From the NCBI GenBank assembly GCA_035222895.1, contig JAVYIG010002208.1:124001-188000 (forward strand): DNA of 64,000 bases. The letters are read 5' to 3'. The position numbers and the translations under genes were made by a program. The DNA is from Strongylocentrotus droebachiensis. Lineage: Eukaryota; Echinodermata; Echinoidea; Camarodonta; Strongylocentrotidae. The notes beneath the pieces are model-generated. The model was not told the origin of the DNA. It saw only the letters and a program-made list of their open reading frames with translations, and ran no database searches. Of this stretch, positions 46,981 to 55,900 are shown piece after piece (within the stretch, counting starts at the first letter, position 1; every line of letters begins with the position of its first letter).

Positions 46981-49900
46981 CCTCCTCCTCCTCCTCCTCC
47001 TCCTCCTCCTCCTCCTCCTCCTCCTCCTCCTCCTCCTCCTCCTCCTCCTCCTCCTCCTCCTCCTCCTCCTCCTCCTCCTCCTCCTCCTCCTCCTCCTCCT
47101 CCTCCTCCTCCTCCTCCTCCTCCTCCTCCTCCTCCTCCTCCTCCTCCTCCTCCTCCTCCTCCTCCTCCTGCCCCTCCCCCTCCTCCTCCTCCTTCTCCTC
47201 CTCCTCCTCCTCCTCCTCCTCCACATCCTTCTTTTTCTTCTTCTCCTCTTCTTTCTTATTACACATATTATTATTATCATTTATTCATGAACACTGAAGA
47301 GAAAATCCAATAATTCCAGTAATTTTTGCTCACCAGGTGTGTCACAGATAAGATCCAACTGTCCGTTGTAGACGATCACACGTAGATCTGAGTTTGTAAT
47401 GAGGTCATCAACTGTATGGAAAACAAGAAGGGGGATTGATGAAGTGGAGACTTGTATCAAGGACTATTGGTACTTCTGAGACAACAAAATCACAATACAG
47501 TCAAGAATAGAAAACCACCCAGCAGGCCCTTTTTTTTTTATAATTCCCCCCCCCCCCAAGAGACATTCAAGCAAGTCATGAAAAAGTGGCACCTTACCTC
47601 CCTAATTTTAAACCGGATTTGCATTGATCTCAGGGACTATCCAAAAAATCATGATTAAAAAAAATTGAAAAAATTGATGACAACAAAAATCAAAACAAAA
47701 TCTGGAAAAAATTGGGAGAATAAAATAAAAACGGGAAAACAATTTAAACCCTAAAATTATCAGGCCTGCCTTTGTTGCCCGTACCTACTTTTTTCGTCCC
47801 CATTTACCTTTCAGTTAGTTTAACACGGTTTGCCATGACATCAGTGAACAAGCCTTTACGGATTTTTATTGAAACCCGGTAGATGTGTGATGTTTTATAT
47901 CAGTCTGTATTAAAGTGTCTATTTATATGACAATCAGATATGAATATTACATCTGGGGACCAAACTTTAACGTCATCATCAATACATTTCAGTATTCTAT
48001 CAAATTGAAATATGCAAAGTGTGTGGGAGCTTACCAATACTGATGACCGGCTTCATGAAGTCCACACTCTGCTGGGTAAACACTTCTCCCGCTTGTCCTG
48101 GAGATGAAAGTTGAGATTCAAATCAAGTCTGGCATAAACATTACCAGGGGGGGGGGTTTCACAAAGATTCTAAGTCGAACTTTACTCTAAGTTGGACTTA
48201 AACATTATGGAAAGCCATTTGCAGCCTTAAAATATAATATATTCAAAAGCGAAAATTCAAGTATTTAGACTTTAAATAAATTCCAAATCAAGAACATGAA
48301 ATCTCCTTGATAATAGAATATATGAATGATTTGAATCAACATTTTATGCCTTTTAAGATAACTTTTACAAAATATTTTCAGAAATGCTAACAACTTTCCA
48401 TAATTTTTAAGTCAAACTTAAAGATAAGTTCAACTTAGGATCTTAGTGAAACACTCCCCTGATCTTAGTATCATTGTGATTTTTTTCTGTTTATTTTCTG
48501 CAGGGAGTGCCTTTTCCTTTTTTTCTTGAAAATATAATTGTTTAAGATGTACAACTCTGATTGAATACGAATCACAAAATGATCATTCACTGGACAGACT
48601 ACATAAATCTTTCACCAAACACATAAATAACAACATAATATGATAGATTGACAAATAATTCTGAAGAACACCCTGCTCAGCTTGTGTCATTACAGCAGAG
48701 TTGTTCAACCCAGGAGTCCTAAAACTAAAAAAATATGACAAACAAACGAGAGAAATTAACACATCACAAAACAAATCATTTTGCCGCAGCCACAGCAAGT
48801 TTTCTTTCAGGTGGTTTAACACATCAAATGTGAACGGGGGAATGAAGTGGTCTTACCTCCCCATACCACACTGTCAGGGATACCAAGCTTCTTCTTGAGT
48901 GGTCCGTTCATGAGTGCACTCAGGGCGTCGTTCTGATACACATCCAGGTGACGCCGTCTCAATTGCTCTGTGACGGCAGAAAGAAAAAGAAGGAGAAATG
49001 GTATTAGAGATAGAAAGAGTATAAGAGAAAGATAAAGAGATGTTTATTTCACAAGAGAAAGAAAGCAAAAGAAAATATGAGTGAGAAAGAAAAAGACAAT
49101 AGAGAGAAAGGAAGAGGAAAAAAGTGAAGAAGGATAAAGAAAGACAAAGGTAAGATGAGACATATGGAGAAAAAATAAGAAGTGTGGAATGATGTAGAGG
49201 AGAAGGGAGAGATAAAAATAGAGAGAAAGAGAAAGAGAGAGAAAGGCAAAAGAGAAGAGAAGAGAGAGAGAGAGAGAGAAAGAGAAAGAGAGACAATAAA
49301 AGATCAATGAAAGTACACGCTTTAAATCATAGGTTAAGTTCTCAGGGTTACACGATGTAATTCTTTCAAAGTAATAAGAGCCTCGAGAAGGAAGGGCTGG
49401 GGAGATCTGCTACGAGCTCTTGGTTTTCAACATTTCTATCAGTATCATTAGGGCTCTTATTCCTTTGAAAGAATCACATGGTGTAACCCTGAAAACCGTA
49501 TTTCCAAATTAGTATCTCTACCATGAAAAGTATTGGTGATACTTCACATGCTCACATATTTTAGTCTTTTTTAATACAGCTCTTAAGTTCATTTCAACCC
49601 AATCGTGGGTCTAAGATCACATTTAACAGAAAGGTGCAGTGATGTATTGGGAAGATTCTTCTTAATTTATAGAAATCGCATGTAGAAATTAAGAAATGAT
49701 AAAACATGAAGAGATGTTGATAAGCTTTAAAGGAGACTTACCGATAGGAGAACCACCCTTTGCATTTTCATCTGGAACATTGTGCTCCAAGATGTTGTAG
49801 AAATTCACATCGTCTGAATACTAATGAAATATAAAAAAAGAATAAAGGGAAATCTGCATTATATTCATTAGTATAAGGAAATTTCAACAAAAGATGGAAA

Positions 49901-52900
49901 AGTAAATTCACTGAGGTCTGAATTATCCTGATCATGCAGTCTTTAATAGCAAATGGTAAAAACTAATATAATATGAATAATGATACAAAACTAAATTGAA
50001 ATTCAATCAACAAAATTTATATCCATTAAAAGCCTTTACATGTATATCCTTAAAAGAAATTCAATCACCTGAAATATTAATTCCTACAACATTTGCTCCT
50101 ACCACATTCGCTACAGTCTTTAATTCATCAAAGGATTTTAAACTGGGTTCTAAATTAGGTTAAAGAATTAGGAATAGGTATAGTGTATTTGCTGAAGGGT
50201 AGATTTTATGAATTTGGTTTAACATAGGAAAGGGATCATAGAGCTATTATCACCACATCATGTGTAGTGGAACCAATTTATCACTCCAAAAAAAATGGCT
50301 CACCCTTTCAATCACATTTTCTGCCTCGCCCCATAGCTCGGTGGATCGACTGTAGTTTCCTTGATCAAAGGCTTCTTTTGTCCTCTCTGCAACATCCTGC
50401 ACGGCCGCAAAGCCAACGGAGTCTAGCAAGGACTATCAAGATATGAAAAGCAAAGAGATTGGCCTTTGAGTCGTGACTGATCTACCCGTAGCGGCAACCA
50501 ATTAGGCCTAAACAAAAAGATGTATTGCCCTTTGCGGCCGACCCCAAAATCTTGAAATCTATGGTCGGCTTTTTGAAAAAGTTTTTTTTTTAAACAGTTT
50601 TTTTAGAGAAAAAAATGTTTTAAAGCATTCAAAACTGAGAAATATCAGCCAAAAGAGGGAGTAAATAAAAAAAAAATTCTGACCCATGTTTTGGTATCTA
50701 AAGGGTAATACAACGTCTTTTTTTTTTAAGGCCTTATCTTAGTTTGACCTCAGTCACACCACCAAAATGACAAATTTCAGGAAACAAAATTATTGGCTAT
50801 TCATGGTAACGTAATTTATTATTTAGTGTACATAGAGGTGTTGTGGTCCAGGGGATATACCACCGGACCGTGTATCATATGATTTGCGGTTCGAGTCCCA
50901 CCACGGCAATAATGTCATTTGGCAAGACAATTATCTACATTTGCCACTCTCCACCCAGGTGAAGTAAATGGGTACCCAGTAGGAAGAAATTCCTTGAAAG
51001 TATTAATAAGCGCCTTATTATGGTGACTCAGCTACAACCGGGGTAATAATAATATACTTTGTATTAAGCGTAGTAGAGTATATTTATATAGTAGCTGCGC
51101 TATACAAATGGTCCGATTGTCATTCAAGTCTATTGTCCATTAAGCATCTAATTCTAATTCTAATTCTTCTTCTCTTATTCTCATTCTCTTATTCTCATTC
51201 TCTTATTCTCATTCTCTTATTCTCATTCTCTTATTCTCATTCTCTTATTCTCATTCTCTTATTCTCATTCTCTTATTCTCATTCTCTTATTCTCATTCTC
51301 TTATTCTCATTCTCTTATTCTCATTCTCTTATTCTCATTCTCTTATTCTCATTCTCTTATTCTCATTCTCTTATTCTCATTCTCTTATTCTCATTCTCTT
51401 ATTCTCATTCTCTTATTCTCATTCTCTTATTCTCATTCTCTTATTCTCATTCTCTTATTCTCATTCTCTTATTCTCATTCTCTTATTCTCATTCTCTTAT
51501 TCTCATTCATCAATGATAGGAAAGGAAGTTTAAACACTTACTGTTGCCTTCAGGTATGGCCCCCATGTCATTACATAATCTGGAATGAATGAAAGAAATT
51601 AATAACAAATGAAATGGAGGATAAAAGATTAATATTATGGTAGAACATGTGTAGTAGTAGAAGTAGTAGTAGTAGTAGTCATAGTTGTAGTGGTAGTAGT
51701 AATAGTAGGATCCTACTATCACCACCACCACCACTTTTACTACTACATCTACTACAACTACTACTACAACTACTACCACTACCACTACTAATACAACCAC
51801 CACCACCACCATCACCACCATATTATTCTTATCATCATCATATTCATTATCATCCTAATAACATTATATAATTATTGATTTAATGACCACTTACCAACAG
51901 GTGAGATCCAGGAGTCTCCCATGGCAAAGCCCTTGAAATCAGCGCTAACTTTACCAGCTTGAATCGCCTGTAAGAAGAATATTTTTGAGACACAAACCAG
52001 TTTAACTTGAGTATGGACACTTTCTCTAAAAATGGCTACATTTCAAAACAAAGAAAAGAAAAGAGTGATAATTGTTGGAAGAAAATAAAATATAATTTAC
52101 CAGCAGATTGTACACAACAACACACATTTTTGATGATGAATCTTTGGTTTGTTCATATCAAGTTTAATTTTGCAGTCAACCCTCCTTTAGCGACCACCTG
52201 TGTACAAAGGCCACAATTCTTTTCTTTGAACAATAATTCTTATTTGAAATGTGCATTGTAATATCCTTGGTATGAAGACCCAACTGCCCATTGAGACCAC
52301 TTCCATTGTCTACCTTGAGTGGTCTTTATATTCAGTTTTCAAAGCACATCAATTATCTTTATCCAGTTCAGGATTTGAACATTACAAATATTCTATTCAA
52401 AACATTGCCTGGAATGTGTAGCTAATTCATAGAAAGGGGAAAGGAATATATTCAGTGCAAGACTGTAAGACAAAAAAAAAGAAAAAATAGGGCAGGAAAC
52501 CATGGGACTTTCAGCACATCTGGACCATTGTTGTCTGGTTGTAGACAGGATATGACTCACATCGTGTGAGCTTTTAAAAGTCTGTTCCAAGAAGTAGACG
52601 GTCATTTACCCTACGACAATGAAGATCATAATGCATTTTTTGCCAACTAATGTAACTGGTGAATAATCAGCTTCAATCACTTGACAGAAATTACATTGGA
52701 CTTTCTTAGAGCTGATTAAACTCTGGTATAACAATTTGAGAGTTTGATAAAATGCAAAGAAGATCATACAGCTTTAATCACTGCCAGATGAAGTTTCCCA
52801 AAATTTATATCAAAATAGATGGTAAACAATACACATTCAAAGTTAAAGAGACTAGTATTTTAAATTTTCAATATTATGATAAAGAATCAAAGCAAGAGAT

Positions 52901-55900
52901 ATGCATAATCAAGTAGGTCACTATTGACAATGCTTTGTAGTCCTGAGTGAATAACACCTTCATACAGGTAATAAAAATAATTATCTGGATTTATGTAGCA
53001 CTTAATATGAAAAACCATCTTTATATGCTTTACATTAACCTGGTCATCGGATTCCTTCATGCACATTGTGCACCATCTCCACTCCCTGGGAGTATTTCTA
53101 CCATATGGTTACTGTGAGGGTATATGGCAATTACTATTAACATAAAGGCTTCTATGATCCTACAGGTTCCCCATTTCACTCCTGGATGTGGAGTGGCAAA
53201 TGTAGATTAATGCCTTCCCAAAAGACATTAGTACCACAACCTTTGCATTTCAAGTCAAGTGCTAACTTAAACCACTTGACTATGATACCTCTACAGGTGT
53301 GTATCTGAGGGGCCAAGATCCAAAGGATCGATAAGCTCGCTCAATGTACATAGCAGGGTTGGCCTTGACGATAAATCCCTAGCCATTTACCAGCAAAGCA
53401 CAGACGCACAGAGTTTCCAAGCTAAGAATTGTTACGACTCGACTATCACGACGTGACTGATTAAACTTAAGAACAAGACTAGGCGTAAATAGTCAAATTT
53501 GACTGAACACCAAAAATACAACCCACAACAACACCTCTACATATAAATAGACTTACAAACAATCACTTACCTGCAGGAGTTTTTGACTGAATGCAGCTGT
53601 CATTTTCCCACCATATGACTCAGAAAATATGTAGAAAGGAATTTTCTAGATGAAGAAGGTGATGGAAGTAAAAAACACATAAACCCTATTAGATTGTATA
53701 ACATACAAAATTCCAAACAAATTGTATTTTTTTACTCTTATTACGATTTCATGAGTTAACAAAACATTTACTTGAGAAAACATGTACCGGTATACATTTG
53801 GTAATAGCTGACACTCTATTTCAAATTAAAATTGTCCAAATGTGATCATCTTTCAATGCTGCACGATTCACAATACAGTTTTTTGGACCAAGCCATGTAC
53901 AAAAACAGGGTTATATGGAAGTTTTTGTTGTTGTAATGTAACCAAATCTAATGCATACATCTTTGTGAAGTGCCTCAATAGAAATATTTAATTTACCGGG
54001 TACCTGTAATGAATGATTGTATTTCAATAGTCAGAATGCAAAATGCATATATTCAATGTTGTTAGGTAAGACAAGCCAAAATGTTTGTCCTACCTAGCAA
54101 CAGTTAATGTATGCATTTTGTATTCTATTGAAATACAATAATTCATGACGAGTGGATGAACAAACTTGAAAACATTAGGAAAATGTCTTTAATGGATATA
54201 AAATGTCACAATAGAGTAATTCTTCTTCTTCTTCTTCTTGTGTAAATTATTTCAATGAAAAATGAAGAACTTCCTAGTCTAAAAACCTTATTAAAAACTA
54301 GAATTCTAGGAAAGACTATGCAACCACATCATGGAAGGGGAAAAGAAGACCCCTCTTCCAGTTTTGAATCCTTTTTATCTTTATTGCAGCTAATTAAATT
54401 GGAAGTACCTGAAATTGAGGTAGTTTGTTGAAGAAAGCAGTGATACAGGTGACTAGATCATCAGCAATCTGGCTGACATTCGTTGTATAAGCCGACGAGT
54501 CTGTGACATAACTGTAACCAGTTCCAACAGGGTTGTCGATATAGAGAACATTAGCGACAGAAACCTGAGGTTAAGCCAGAGAGTAAAGAGAATTAAAATG
54601 ATTATCATTCATTACTTTCATTCATTACAGTGTTGCTATATGTATTTATTCATTATTCTATGAAATTTGTTAATGTATACGGTTCAAATATATGTAATCA
54701 AAGCCAGCAACTCTGAGTCACAAAGCAGTTGAGAAATATGATCTTCCATGAATTTTGTTGACGAGACTCAGTCCGAGGCCAAGGATAAGACCAACCAAAT
54801 GTGCCCTTGAGACTGGACTTGATAACAAAAATGGTATACGTACGGACCCCTTAATTATTCCTACCCTTACCTAGTTTTGTCATTTTTGATAAGTACCGGT
54901 ATGTGAAAATTGATTTGTCCCAATTTATGTTTCTTGAAAATGTGACGTATTAAAGCTAACATCTAAAACTATTCAACAAAGGACCTAATTCAACCAGTCG
55001 ACCTTTCATTCTTGAGTTACAAAAAAACATAAACAATCATCAAATTTACAAGGGGTATGAATAATGTAGTTGTCGACTGTATATGTACAGCAAACAGTCT
55101 GATCGAGGGTAAAACCAGTGTTTTCACAACATGAAACATTGGCAGACCATTTACCAGCAAAAAAACTTAAGTAGATTCACAATTCTGTGTTATATCAGTT
55201 GTGTTTCCTTTATCTTTTATCTTTCCAACATGAAATCTTTACAAATCTGAAATATTATGTGGTAAATGTATCATGCATGAGAAATCTGGTTTTCAAGAGG
55301 TCTACTTGAATAGTGTGAAAATCCTGTCCCCCTCCTAACAAAAACAAGGATCTGAAGAGAAATCTAGACTAACCCAAGTGGTGTTTCTAGGATTCTGGTT
55401 GACATCGAGCGGTCCGATCTCCTGGAAGTTACCAAACCCTGTGGAGGATCCTCCTGGGCCTCCCTGGTCAGAGTGACAGAAAGAAAAGTAGGCATCGAAA
55501 ATATGTGTTAGAGAAAAAAATCTTTTTAAAACCAGTTATGCAGTGAGAGTTATGCAGTGAAAGTTGATATTAGTTCTCTTGTTGAGGGCAAAATTCATTT
55601 GAAAGAGAAACAAGATTATTTGAAAAATTCTGAAAATATGACTGTCAAATGACTGTACATGCCTTGGTGAAATAATAATAAGCAAATATTAATGGACTAC
55701 GAGGCGATGATAGTTTGTATCCTTTGCCCGAGTAAAGGAGGTTAATATTTGTTTTATATCCCACATCGGCAATAAGGTCTATTTAAAGTGAATTTTATAT
55801 AATAATAAGAACTGATTCTGCAGACAGTTTAGCTTCAGCTAGATTTTACAAAGCGCAACATGCATACATGTAATACAGTCGATGCACGCTCATTTGACAT

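Noticed and set aside
46852-47313. Long poly-Arg, poly-Glu, poly-Leu and poly-Pro ORFs
   Set aside because: They are translations of the CTC/GAG microsatellite in intron 12 and have no independent coding evidence.
48874-49307. Phe/Leu/Ser-rich minus-strand ORFs
   Set aside because: Low-complexity reading of the pyrimidine tract before exon 10.
50833-50908. A functional tRNA gene
   Set aside because: The A and B boxes are present, but the sequence continues into a SINE body shared with other copies and the cloverleaf is imperfect.
51133-51516. ORF of repeated FSYSHSLILI
   Set aside because: Pure product of the 12-bp microsatellite, located in an intron.
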